Of a DNA stretch of 64,000 bases, positions 34,959-44,361 are shown one piece after another. Both the position numbers and the translations under genes were made by a program. The notes below the pieces were generated by a model that saw nothing but the letters and a program-made list of their open reading frames with translations, was not told the origin of the DNA and did not search any database. Within the stretch, counting starts at the first letter, position 1. Every line of letters starts with the position of its first letter. This DNA is from Variovorax paradoxus (GTDB taxonomy: Bacteria; Pseudomonadota; Gammaproteobacteria; Burkholderiales; Burkholderiaceae_C): positions 1,424,001-1,488,000 of the forward strand of contig NZ_CP102931.1 in the NCBI RefSeq assembly GCF_024734665.1, given 5' to 3'.

Positions 34959-35058
34959 CGTGCGCAGGGCATCGGGTGCTCCCCGCAGCGAAATAAAGGA
35001 GGAGGGGCGCAGCCCCGGGGGACATTCGCGGAGGGGAGTACCCGGTGTCCTGTGCACG
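34959..35058 (+). repeat. Structured dispersed element, copy B
   Basis: Arms 34960-34983 and 35034-35057 match at 20 of 24 positions; all four differences are G-U pairs on the plus strand. The plus-strand core reads GCAGCGAAATAAAGGAGGAG, hairpin GGGGC-GCA-GCCCC, then GGGGGACATTCGCGGAG. It lies 37 bases beyond the stop of the minus-strand dehydrogenase gene. Confidence 0.85.
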
Positions 35059-35094
35059 CGCCCTGAACAACGGCGCACAGAACGCAACAAGAAA

Positions 35095-35985
35095 TCAGCG
35101 CAGCGCTTCGACCAGATCCAGCACCATCCGGTCAGGCCCGAACTTCTCGACACCCTGAGTCAACAGCGCATCGACAGCCTGCGCAATGCCATGACTGGAA
35201 GATGACTGCTCCGCCATGTCGTTGTAGTACCCCAGGTCCTTCTTGGCATTGGCCATCGAGAACTTCAGTGAGTCGGTGCTGCCGGTTAGAAGCTTGGGCT
35301 TGACGCGCTCCAGCGCCACACCGTTGCCGCCGCCCTTGGCGAGCACGTCGACGAACACATCGGGCTTCACGCCCGCGCGCTCCGCACAGGCAGCAGCCTC
35401 GCACAGCAGCGCCACGGTGCCCAGCGACACGAAGTTGTGCAGCAGCTTCATCGCATGGCCCGCACCGATACCGCCCACGTGCGTGACGTTCTCGGCAAAG
35501 CAACGCAGCAGCGGCAGGCACGAGGCCAGCACCTCGGCGTCGCCGCCCACCAGCAGGTTCAAGCGGCCTTCAGCGGCTTCCTTCGCGGTGCGGGTCATCG
35601 GCGCATCGATGAACTTGCCGCCCTTGGCGCTCACTGCTTCCGCCACCTTGGCGGTGGAGGCGGGAACGGCCGTCGAGCAGTCGATCACCACCGTGCCGGG
35701 ACGCAGCGCAGTCAATGCACCCTTGTCGCCGAGCATCACCGCCTCGACCTGCGGCGTGCCGGTGACGCACAGGATCAGCACGTCGACCTGTGCGGCCAGC
35801 GCGGCCACATCTTTCACCGAGGTGGCGCCGGCCTTCAGCAGGCCGTCGATGGGCTGGTTGCCCGCGTGCTCCAGCACGGTGAGCTGATGGCCGTGCTTGA
35901 CGATGTTGCTGGCGATGCCGTGGCCCATCAGGCCGACGCCGACGAGGCCGACTTTGCGCGGCGTTTGCTGTTCAGTGGTTGTCAT
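35095..35985 (-). CDS. 3-hydroxyisobutyrate dehydrogenase-family NAD(P)-dependent oxidoreductase
   Basis: A 296-residue beta-hydroxyacid dehydrogenase. The Rossmann start GLVGVGLMGHGIA (13-25) binds NAD(P), FIDAPMTRTAKEAAEGRL (125-142) corresponds to the substrate-binding signature, and Lys 180 in GAGHAMKLLHN is the catalytic lysine. It interconverts a hydroxy acid and a semialdehyde, such as hydroxyisobutyrate or tartronate; the exact substrate is unknown. It is the last gene of a minus-strand cluster, 9 bases after the aldehyde dehydrogenase gene, which suggests consecutive steps. Confidence 0.9.
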   Translation of the reverse strand: MTTTEQQTPRKVGLVGVGLMGHGIASNIVKHGHQLTVLEHAGNQPIDGLLKAGATSVKDVAALAAQVDVLILCVTGTPQVEAVMLGDKGALTALRPGTVVIDCSTAVPASTAKVAEAVSAKGGKFIDAPMTRTAKEAAEGRLNLLVGGDAEVLASCLPLLRCFAENVTHVGGIGAGHAMKLLHNFVSLGTVALLCEAAACAERAGVKPDVFVDVLAKGGGNGVALERVKPKLLTGSTDSLKFSMANAKKDLGYYNDMAEQSSSSHGIAQAVDALLTQGVEKFGPDRMVLDLVEALR

Positions 35986-35994
35986 GTGTTGTCT

Positions 35995-37443
35995 TCATCC
36001 GTGCTTGATGGCGATGGTCTTGAGGGTCGTGAATCCGAGCAGGGCCTCGAAGCCCTTCTCGCGGCCGAAGCCGCTCGATTTCACGCCGCCGAAAGGCAGT
36101 TCTACACCACCCGCCGCACCGTAATTGTTGACGAAGACCTGGCCGCAGTGCAGCTTGTGCGCCATGCGCAGCTGGCGCGCACCGTCGCGGGTCCACACAC
36201 CGGCCACCAAGCCGAAGTCCGTGCCGTTGGCCAGGCGCACCGCCTCGGCCTCATCGGCGAAGGGCATCACGACCAATACGGGGCCGAAGATTTCGCGCTG
36301 CGCCAGGTCGCTGTCGTGCGGCACGTCGCGGAACAGCACGGCCTCCTGGTAGTAGCCGGTGGCCGATGCATTGGGCGACACCGTGCCGCGCGCCGCCACC
36401 TTCAGGCCGCTGGCCTCGGCCGTCGAGACCATGTCGCGCACCTGGCGAAACTGCTTCTCGTTGATGAGCGGACCCATGTCCAGGTCTTCGGCGGGCGTGC
36501 CCGCGCGCACGGCCGTGAAGCGCTTCGCGAGCCGCTGCACCACCTCTTCGTAGACCGACTGTTCCACCAGCACGCGGCTGCCCGCCGAGCAGGTCTGGCC
36601 GGCGTTCTGGATGATGGCGTTCAGCAGCACCGGCTCGGCCGCGTCCAGGTCGGCGTCGGCGAACACGATCTGCGGCGACTTGCCGCCCAGCTCCAGCGTC
36701 ACCGGGCAATGGCGCTCGGCCGCGGCCAGGCCCACGCTGCGGCCTGTCATGGTGGAGCCGGTGAAGGAGATGTGGTCGATGCCCGGGTGCGCGCACAGCG
36801 CAGCGCCGGCTTCCTTGCCGTAGCCCGTCACCACGTTGAGCGCACCGGCCGGAAAGCCCACTTCGGTCGCGATCTCGGCCAGGCGCAGCAGCGAGAGGCT
36901 CGCGTCTTCCGCCGGTTTCACCACGCAGGCGTTGCCCGCGGCGAGCGACGCGCCCACGCTGCGGCCTGCGATCTGCATCGGGTAGTTCCAGGGAATGATG
37001 TGGCCCGTTACGCCGTGCGGCATGCGCACCGTCAGCACGGTGTAGCCGCGCTCGTAGGGCAGGGTGTCTCCGTGCAGCTTGTCGCAGGCGCCGGCGTAGT
37101 ACTCCATGTAGCGGGCCAGCGCGGTCGCGTCGTTGCGCGCCACGCGCAGCGCCTTGCCGGTGTCGCGGGCTTCGAGCTGGGCGAGTTCTTCGTGGTGCTG
37201 CATCACGGCGGCGCCCAGCTTGGCGAGCAGGCGGCCGCGCTCCAGCGCGGTCATCGCGCCCCAGGGGCCGTCGAAGTTCTCGCCCATGGCCTGGCGTGCG
37301 GCGCGCACGGCCGTGTTCACGTCGGCGGCCGTGCCGCGTGCGATCTGGCCGAATTTCTGGCCGTCGCTCGGGTCGATCACGTCGATGGTGGCGTTGCCTT
37401 CGGACGGCACGTGGCGGCCGTCGATGTAGTGGGTTGCGCTCAT
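35995..37443 (-). CDS. NAD(P)-dependent aldehyde dehydrogenase
   Basis: A 482-residue aldehyde dehydrogenase. Family landmarks: the substrate/cofactor segment HIIPWNYPMQIAGRS (148-162), KPAED, the FTGSTMTGR cofactor loop, Glu 251 in LELGGKSP (general base) and Cys 285 in NAGQTCSAGSR (nucleophile), and the C-terminal LPFGGVKSSGFGREKG. It oxidises an aldehyde to its acid. It lies between the amidase gene (23 bases upstream) and the hydroxyacid dehydrogenase gene (9 bases downstream), so probably acts in the same catabolic route. The start at 37443 is the first Met in a family-like context (MSATHYIDGRHVPSE). Confidence 0.92.
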   Translation of the reverse strand: MSATHYIDGRHVPSEGNATIDVIDPSDGQKFGQIARGTAADVNTAVRAARQAMGENFDGPWGAMTALERGRLLAKLGAAVMQHHEELAQLEARDTGKALRVARNDATALARYMEYYAGACDKLHGDTLPYERGYTVLTVRMPHGVTGHIIPWNYPMQIAGRSVGASLAAGNACVVKPAEDASLSLLRLAEIATEVGFPAGALNVVTGYGKEAGAALCAHPGIDHISFTGSTMTGRSVGLAAAERHCPVTLELGGKSPQIVFADADLDAAEPVLLNAIIQNAGQTCSAGSRVLVEQSVYEEVVQRLAKRFTAVRAGTPAEDLDMGPLINEKQFRQVRDMVSTAEASGLKVAARGTVSPNASATGYYQEAVLFRDVPHDSDLAQREIFGPVLVVMPFADEAEAVRLANGTDFGLVAGVWTRDGARQLRMAHKLHCGQVFVNNYGAAGGVELPFGGVKSSGFGREKGFEALLGFTTLKTIAIKHG

Positions 37444-37466
37444 TTGATTTGTCTCCTTGCGGCCAG

Positions 37467-38867
37467 TCACTTGGGTTCCGGCCAGGGTTTTTGTGCTTCG
37501 CGGATCTGTTCGAAAGCGCGGCTGAACTGCAGCACGCCCAGGTCGTCGAAACGGCGCCCGGCAATCTGCAGGCCGATGGGCAGGCCCTCGGCCGAGTAGC
37601 CGCAGTTGATTGAGGCAGCTGGCTGCTCCGACATGTTGTAGGGCACCGTGAAGCCGATGTGTTCCAGCGGCAGCAGCGGGTTGTTGGTCGGCGAGGCGTG
37701 GTCCGCGGGCGCGGGCATGTTGGGCGACACCGGCGAGATCACGAAGTCGTAGGCCTTGGTGGCGGCAACGGTGGCCGCGCGCGTGGCGATGAACTGGCTG
37801 TAGGCCTCGAAGATGTGCGCGCCGGAGAACCCGGCCGCGCTCTCGGCCCAGGCGCGGATGTACGGCAGGATCTTCGCGCGCTTCTCGGCGGGCATGGCCT
37901 GCGTGTCGATGAACGAGCGCATGCGCCAGAAGTGGTCCATGCCCTGCAGCATCTTCGGCGTCATGAAGGGCTTGATTTCCTCGACCAGCGCGCCGGCCGC
38001 TTCGATGCGCTTCGCAGCGCGGCGCACCGCCTCGGCGATCTGCGGGTCCAGCGGCAGGCCGCAGCCCGCGTCCATGTGCAGCGCCACGCGCTTGCCCTTG
38101 ATGAACGACGGGTCGACTTCGAAGGCCGTCCAGTCGATGCCCGGCGCCGGCAGTTCCGAATAGTCGCGGTCGTCGGGCTGTGCGACAGAGGCCATCATCA
38201 GCGCCGAGTCGGCCACCGTGCGCGTCATTGGACCGGCGCAGCGGCCCATGTACGGTGTGCTCAGCGGAATACGGCCGAAGCTGGGCTTGAGCGTGTAGAT
38301 GCCGCACCAGCTGGCCGGCAGGCGCAGCGAGCCGCCGATGTCGGTGCCCACGTGCAGTGGGCCGTAGCCCGCGGCAGCCGCCGCACCGGCACCCGCGCTG
38401 GAGCCGCCCGGCGTGCGCGACAGGTCCCACGGGTTGCGCGAGAGTTCATGAAAGCTCGACAGGCCCGACGACAGCATGCCCAGGTCGGGCATGGTGGTCT
38501 TGGCGACCAGCACCGTGCCGTCTTCCTTCAGGCGCGCGGCGGGCGGGGAGTCTTGCGTCATCGGCACGAGGTCGTAGGCGGCGGTGCCCAGCGGCATCGG
38601 GTCGCCTTCGGTCGCGAGGTTGTCCTTGATGGTCACGGGCACGCCGTCGAGCGTGCCGCGCGGCGTGCCGGCCAGCCAGCGCGCCTCGGAGGCGCGGGCC
38701 TGTTCGAGCGCAAGCTCGGGGCGGAAGAGCCAGGTCGCGTGCAGCTCAGGCTCGTAGGCCGCGATGCGCTCGTTCACCGAGCGCGCCACTTCCACCGGCG
38801 AGAGCTCCTTGGCGGCGTAGGCCGCGTGCAGCTCCTGCACGCTCAGGGAGTACAGGGGCCTGGTCAT
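37467..38867 (-). CDS. Amidase (amidase-signature family)
   Basis: A 466-residue hydrolase of the amidase-signature family. The triad is visible: Lys 81 in TIKDN, Ser 156 in GGSSAGAGA and Ser 180 in GTDIGGSLRLPA. Length and motif spacing are normal. It hydrolyses a carboxamide to acid plus ammonia or amine. The gene begins 4 bases from the end of the ABC binding-protein gene, so the amide is likely to be the compound imported by that system. No signal peptide; cytoplasmic. Confidence 0.92.
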   Translation of the reverse strand: MTRPLYSLSVQELHAAYAAKELSPVEVARSVNERIAAYEPELHATWLFRPELALEQARASEARWLAGTPRGTLDGVPVTIKDNLATEGDPMPLGTAAYDLVPMTQDSPPAARLKEDGTVLVAKTTMPDLGMLSSGLSSFHELSRNPWDLSRTPGGSSAGAGAAAAAGYGPLHVGTDIGGSLRLPASWCGIYTLKPSFGRIPLSTPYMGRCAGPMTRTVADSALMMASVAQPDDRDYSELPAPGIDWTAFEVDPSFIKGKRVALHMDAGCGLPLDPQIAEAVRRAAKRIEAAGALVEEIKPFMTPKMLQGMDHFWRMRSFIDTQAMPAEKRAKILPYIRAWAESAAGFSGAHIFEAYSQFIATRAATVAATKAYDFVISPVSPNMPAPADHASPTNNPLLPLEHIGFTVPYNMSEQPAASINCGYSAEGLPIGLQIAGRRFDDLGVLQFSRAFEQIREAQKPWPEPK

Positions 38868-38871
38868 CGCA

Positions 38872-40365
38872 TCAGCTCCACGAAATTGCGGCCAGGTCGT
38901 TCACCACGATCGGCATGCTCGGCCACAGGCCCTTCACTTCCTTGCGTGCGATGGTCGGGAACACCGCCTGGTACAGGAAGCCGTTGACCGCATCGGATGC
39001 CAGCTGCCGCTGTGCTTCGGCCAGCAGGTCGGCGCGGCGCTTCTTGTTCTCTTCGTTCTGGATGCTGACGAACAGGTCGCGGAACTTCTTCGAGTCGTAG
39101 CCCCAGTAGTAGTCGGGCTCGGTGTACTTCACCAGGTCGAAGGGCTCCACGTGCGCGACCATGGTCAGGTCGAAGTCGTGCGCGCCGCCGAAGGTGCCGC
39201 TGAGCCACTGGGCCCACTCGACGTTCTGGATCTTCACGTTGATGCCGATCTGCGCGAGCTGCGCCGCGATCATCTCGCCACCCTGGCGTGCATACGAAGG
39301 CGGCGGCAGCTGCAGGCGCAGTTCGAGCGGCGTCTTCACGCCGGCTTCGGCCAGCAGCTTCTTCGCCTTCTCGATGTCGAAGGGGTTCATCGCCGTGGTG
39401 TCGATGAAGCCCGGCGCGCCCAGGGCGTAATGGCTGCCGATGGGCCTGCCGAAGCCGTCCGCCGCGCCCTGGACGATGGCGTTGCGGTCGATGGCCGCGA
39501 GGATGGCGCGGCGCACGCGCACGTCGTCCAGCGGCTTCTTGCGGTTGTTGATGGTCAGGATCACCTTGCCGCGCGTGCCCACCTCGATCACCTGGAAGCG
39601 TGGGTTGCCCTTGAACTGGCTCACCGAGCGCGTGCCCGCGCGCGGGAAGATGTCGATGTCGTTCGACAGCAGCGCGGCGGTCTGCGCGGCCGTGTCCGAC
39701 ATGAAGCGGAAGACGAACTTCTCGGTCTTCGCAAGGCTCGGGTCGCGATAGGTCGGCGACTTCACCAGCGTGCACGAAGCGCCGCGCTGCCATGCGCTCA
39801 GCTTGTACGGGCCGGTGCCTACCGGCGCAGTGACGTTGGTCTCGGCGCTCTTGGGCTCGACGATGCAGGCGGTCGATTGCCCCAGCATGAACGGCAGGTC
39901 GGGGTTGGGCAGCGTGCTGTTCACGCCCACCATGTACTCGTCGAGCACCACGGTGCCGATCTCGCTGAAGAAGCGCTTGTCCTTGTTGGTGCTCTTGGCG
40001 CCGCCCGCGCGGTCGAACGAGAACTTCACCACCGACGCATTGAAGGGCTGGCCGTTCTCGAAGCGCACGCCCTTGCGCAGCCTGAAGACGAAGGTCTTCA
40101 TGTCGGGCGACGACGTCCAGCTCTCGGCCAGCATCGGCGTGACCGAACCGTCGGCGTTCACCTTGGTGAGCGTCTCGAAGATGTTGTACTGCGTGATCTC
40201 CGCGATGGCCGATGCGGCGCCGCTCGTCGGGTCCAGTCCTGGCGGTTCGAGCGGCATGCCGATCGTCAGCGTGTTCTTGCCGGCCTGCGCGCGGGCCTGG
40301 GGCAGGAATACACCCGGGATTGCCGCGGCCATGGCGGAAGTCATGAGTGTGCGTCGCTTCAACAT
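38872..40365 (-). CDS. ABC transporter substrate-binding protein, family 5 (dipeptide/oligopeptide type)
   Basis: A 497-residue periplasmic binding protein. A basic N-terminus (MLKRRTLMTSAMAAAIPGVFLPQARAQ) is a signal peptide. The mature start TLTIGMPLEPPGLDP, then LAESWTSSPDMKTFVFRLRKGVRFENGQPFNASVVKFSFDR, is the SBP family 5 signature; RGKVILTINNRKKPLDDVRVRRAILAAIDR is the second conserved block. Family members bind peptides, opines, nickel, glutathione or amides. It sits between the ABC ATPase gene and the amidase gene in the same strand cluster. Confidence 0.92.
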   Translation of the reverse strand: MLKRRTLMTSAMAAAIPGVFLPQARAQAGKNTLTIGMPLEPPGLDPTSGAASAIAEITQYNIFETLTKVNADGSVTPMLAESWTSSPDMKTFVFRLRKGVRFENGQPFNASVVKFSFDRAGGAKSTNKDKRFFSEIGTVVLDEYMVGVNSTLPNPDLPFMLGQSTACIVEPKSAETNVTAPVGTGPYKLSAWQRGASCTLVKSPTYRDPSLAKTEKFVFRFMSDTAAQTAALLSNDIDIFPRAGTRSVSQFKGNPRFQVIEVGTRGKVILTINNRKKPLDDVRVRRAILAAIDRNAIVQGAADGFGRPIGSHYALGAPGFIDTTAMNPFDIEKAKKLLAEAGVKTPLELRLQLPPPSYARQGGEMIAAQLAQIGINVKIQNVEWAQWLSGTFGGAHDFDLTMVAHVEPFDLVKYTEPDYYWGYDSKKFRDLFVSIQNEENKKRRADLLAEAQRQLASDAVNGFLYQAVFPTIARKEVKGLWPSMPIVVNDLAAISWS

Positions 40366-40413
40366 TCGATAGTTCCTGGAGGTGAGGGTGGAGGAAAAGA
40401 AAGCCTTGCCCGG

Positions 40414-41225
40414 CTAGCGGGACGGCGTGTGCAGAACGGCGGAAAGCAGGGTGCGCGTGTACTCGTGCTGGGCGTGCTGGAACAGGTCAGCCGGGCGGCC
40501 CCGTTCGACGATGCGGCCCTTGAAGACCACGCAGACTTCGTCGCACAGGTGGTTGACCACCGCAAGGTCGTGGCTGATGAGCAGGTAGCTGATGCCGAAC
40601 TGCTGCTGCAGGTCTTGCATGAGGTTGAGCACCTGGGCCTGCACGGACACGTCGAGCGCACTCACCGGCTCATCGGCGACGATGAGCTTGGGGCGCGTGA
40701 TGAGCGCGCGTGCGATGGCGATGCGTTGCCGTTGTCCGCCCGAGAACTCGTGCGGGTACTTGTCCATGTCGGTGGTGCGCAGGCCAACCGCTGCCAATGC
40801 TTCGGAAGCGCGTTCGCGCTGCACGGCGCGGCTGGTCTCGGCCAGCGCTTCGAGCGGCTCGGCGACGATGCGTGCGACCGTCTGGCGCGGATCGAGCGAA
40901 CCGTACGGATCCTGGAACACCATCTGGAAATCGCGCCGCGCGGTGCGCAGTTCGGCCTTGGGCAGCGCATGCAGGTTGCGGCCTTCGAGCGAGACAGTGC
41001 CCGAGGTGGGTGTGTCGAGCGCCATCACGAGGCGCGCGATGGTCGACTTGCCCGAGCCCGATTCGCCGACGATGCCCACGCTCTTGCCGGCCTGCACCTC
41101 GAAGCTCACGCCGTTGAGCGCCTTCACGGTCGGCGGCGGGCCGAAGAGCTTTTCGCGCGGCAGGGCGTAGTGGCGATAGAGGTTGTTCACGGCCAGCAGG
41201 GGCTGACCGGCGGTGGTGGGCTTGC

Positions 41226-41229
<4 letters not shown>
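40414..41229 (-). CDS. Dipeptide-type ABC transporter ATPase (DppF-like)
   Basis: A 271-residue ATPase: Walker A GESGSGKST near 58, the Q loop FQDPYGSLDPRQT, the signature FSGGQRQRIAIARAL, Walker B LIVADEPVSALD, and the H-loop ISHDL. The C-terminal extension typical of oligopeptide ATPases (YTRTLLSAVLH) is present. The start at 41229 overlaps the stop of the companion ATPase gene (ATGA). Together they energise the two permeases. Confidence 0.93.
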
Positions 41230-42221
<992 letters not shown>

Positions 42222-42226
42222 GGCGC

Positions 42227-43108
42227 TTACCGGGCTCTGGCGAGGCGGGGGTCGAGCAAGTCGCGCAGCCCGTCGCCAAGGAGGTTCAGCCCCAGCACTG
42301 CGAGGGCGATCGCCATGCCGGGGAAGACGGCCAGCAGCGGCTGCTGGAACATGAGGGTCTGCGCTTCGCTGAGCATGCGGCCCCACGAGGGTTGCGGCGG
42401 CTGCGTGCCCAGGCCCAGGTAGGAGAGGGCGGCCTCGGCCAGGATGGCGATGGCGAAGCGGATGGTGATCTGCACGATCAGCACGGCCGAGATGTTGGGC
42501 AGCACGTGCTGCATGGTGATCGCGAATGGGCCCTTGCCGCAGGCGCGTGCGGCGGCCACGTACTCGCGCGACCAGATTGCGTTGGCCGAAGCCCGTGTGA
42601 TGCGCGCGAAGGTCGGAATGTTGTAGATGCCGATGGCCACGATGGCATTCACGATGCCCGCGCCGAACACGGCGGTCATCATGATGGCCGACAGGATCGC
42701 AGGGAAGGCCAGCGTGAAGTCCGACAGCCGCATCACCGCTTCTTCGACCCAGCCGCGTTTCGCGGCCGCGAGCAGGCCCAAGGCGGTGCCGACCACCAGG
42801 CCGATACCGACTGCGATCACGCCCACGAGGATGGATGCGCGCGCACCAACCAGCAACAACGAAGCCACGTCGCGACCGAACGCATCGGTGCCGAGCCAGT
42901 GCGAGGCCGAAGGGGCCTGCATCTTGTTCGGCATGTCCATCGCATAGGGCGACCAGGGCGTCCACACGAAGGACACGAGGGCGGCCAGGAGCAGCAGGGC
43001 GGCCAGCACGCCGCCGATGACGAAGCTGCGGTGCTTCAGCGCGCGGCGCCAGAAGCCCGGCACCTTGAGCGCCGCGGCGCTTGGGCTTGGAATGGCAAGG
43101 GTACTCAT
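42227..43108 (-). CDS. ABC transporter permease (DppC-like)
   Basis: A 293-residue membrane protein with about six membrane segments, the first at about 28-50 (FVIGGVLAALLLLAALVSF). The long soluble loop carries GTDAFGRDVASLLLVGARAS, the usual DppC start of the permease core. The EAA loop that contacts the ATPases reads EYVAAARACGKGPFAITMQHVLPN. Its start overlaps the stop of the DppB-like gene. Confidence 0.92.
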   Translation of the reverse strand: MSTLAIPSPSAAALKVPGFWRRALKHRSFVIGGVLAALLLLAALVSFVWTPWSPYAMDMPNKMQAPSASHWLGTDAFGRDVASLLLVGARASILVGVIAVGIGLVVGTALGLLAAAKRGWVEEAVMRLSDFTLAFPAILSAIMMTAVFGAGIVNAIVAIGIYNIPTFARITRASANAIWSREYVAAARACGKGPFAITMQHVLPNISAVLIVQITIRFAIAILAEAALSYLGLGTQPPQPSWGRMLSEAQTLMFQQPLLAVFPGMAIALAVLGLNLLGDGLRDLLDPRLARAR

Positions 43109-44055
43109 ATGTCGCTGGCCTTGATGCGCGGATCGATCACGGCGTACAGCACGTCGACCACGAAGTTCACGATGACCACCATGGCCGCCAGCAGCATCAC
43201 GCAGTTGCGCACCACGATCAGGTCGCGGTTGCTGATGGCCTGGAAGATCAGCCGGCCCAGGCCCGGCAGGTAGAACACGTTCTCCACCACGATGGTGCCG
43301 GCCAGCAGCTCGGAGAACTGCATGCCCATCACGGTAATGACGGGGATCATGGCGTTGCGCAGCACGTGGGTCCACAGCACTGCACGTTGCGACACGCCCT
43401 TGGCGCGGGCAGTGCGCACGAAGTCTTCGCGCATCACTTCGAGTACGGCCGAGCGGGTGATGCGCGCGAGGATTGCTGCTTGAACAACGGCAAGAGACAG
43501 CGCCGGCAGCAGCAGCGACTTGATGCCCGAGAAGATGCCTTCGCTCCAGCCCTCGAAGCCACCAGCGGAGAACCACTGCAGCTGCACCGAGAACACGAGG
43601 ATCAGCAGGATGGCGAACCAGAAGTTCGGAATGGCGATGCCGACCTGGGCCATGCCCATCAGGCCGACGTCGCCAAGCTTGTTGTGGCGGGCCGCGGCCG
43701 TGACGCCGACGAGCAGCGCAATCACGACGGTGAGGGCCATCGCAAGCATGGCGAGAGGCACGGTGAGCGCGAGGCGCTCCAGGATCAGGTCGAGCACCGG
43801 CGAGCTGTAGGCGTAGCTGTCGCCGAGGTTGCCGGTGAGCAGGCCGCCGATCCAGTGCCAGTAGCGGGTCCATGCGGGCAAGTCGAGACCCAGTTTCGTT
43901 GCCAGTGCCGCGACGGCTTCGGGTGAGGCGTCTGGGCCCATGAGCATCTGCGCTGCATTGCCCGGAAGAATCTCCAGTACCAGGAACACGATGATGGATG
44001 CGCCCACCAGGGTGCCGATGAGCGTCAGTGTGCGTTTCAGCAGGAACAGGCCCAT
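43105..44055 (-). CDS. ABC transporter permease (DppB-like)
   Basis: A 316-residue membrane protein starting with the typical short cytoplasmic part and membrane segment (LLKRTLTLIGTLVGASIIVFLVLEILPG), the DppB-type loop around GLDLPAWTRYWHWIGGLLTGNLGDSYAYSSPV, and the EAA loop DFVRTARAKGVSQRAVLWTHVLRNAMIPV. It is the first of the four importer genes. Between it and the upstream dehydrogenase gene lie structured-element copies C and D, so transcription from the dehydrogenase gene must pass through both to reach it. Confidence 0.92.
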   Translation of the reverse strand: MGLFLLKRTLTLIGTLVGASIIVFLVLEILPGNAAQMLMGPDASPEAVAALATKLGLDLPAWTRYWHWIGGLLTGNLGDSYAYSSPVLDLILERLALTVPLAMLAMALTVVIALLVGVTAAARHNKLGDVGLMGMAQVGIAIPNFWFAILLILVFSVQLQWFSAGGFEGWSEGIFSGIKSLLLPALSLAVVQAAILARITRSAVLEVMREDFVRTARAKGVSQRAVLWTHVLRNAMIPVITVMGMQFSELLAGTIVVENVFYLPGLGRLIFQAISNRDLIVVRNCVMLLAAMVVIVNFVVDVLYAVIDPRIKASDI

Positions 44056-44106
44056 TTCAGTGACTCCGCTCTGCGTTGTGTCGTTGGGTGTTCTTGTTCG
44101 GGGTGC

Positions 44107-44200
44107 GTGCGAATGACACCGGGTGCTCCCCTCCGCGAATGTCCCCCGCCTTCGGCTCCTCCTTTATTTCGCTGCGGGGAGCACCCGGTGCCATTCGCAC
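44107..44200 (-). repeat. Structured dispersed element, copy C
   Basis: Arms 44107-44130 and 44177-44200 match at 23 of 24; the one difference is a G-U pair on the minus strand. The minus-strand core reads GCAGCGAAATAAAGGAGGAG, hairpin GCC-GAA-GGC, then GGGGACATTCGCGGAG. It is inverted relative to copy D. The 43-base spacer between them (44201-44243) is bounded by its own inverted repeat, ATGGACGC ... GCGTCCAT. Confidence 0.87.
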
Positions 44201-44243
44201 ATGGACGCGGCTGTAGTGCTGGCCGATCAACCGCTGCGTCCAT

Positions 44244-44339
44244 CGATCACGTCGATGGGGTGCTCTGCGCAGCGAAATAAAGGAGGAGGCCGCAGGCCGG
44301 GGGACATTCGCGGAGCAGAGAACGCCGTCGGCGTGATCG
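44244..44339 (+). repeat. Structured dispersed element, copy D
   Basis: Arms 44244-44268 and 44315-44339 match at 21 of 25; two differences are G-U pairs on the plus strand and two (44258 and 44262) are true mismatches. The plus-strand core has GCAGCGAAATAAAGGAGGAG, hairpin GGCC-GCA-GGCC, then GGGGGACATTCGCGGA. It lies 22 bases beyond the stop of the minus-strand dehydrogenase gene. Confidence 0.85.
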
Positions 44340-44361
44340 CTCCCTGAACAAGAGCAGTGCG

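Noticed and set aside
35437..37599. Long plus-strand frame opposite the aldehyde dehydrogenase gene
   Set aside because: Antisense shadow; the aldehyde dehydrogenase has all catalytic residues.
35995..38430. Apparent fusion of aldehyde dehydrogenase with an upstream extension of 330 residues
   Set aside because: The extension is a frame-shifted read of the amidase gene; the enzyme starts normally at 37443.
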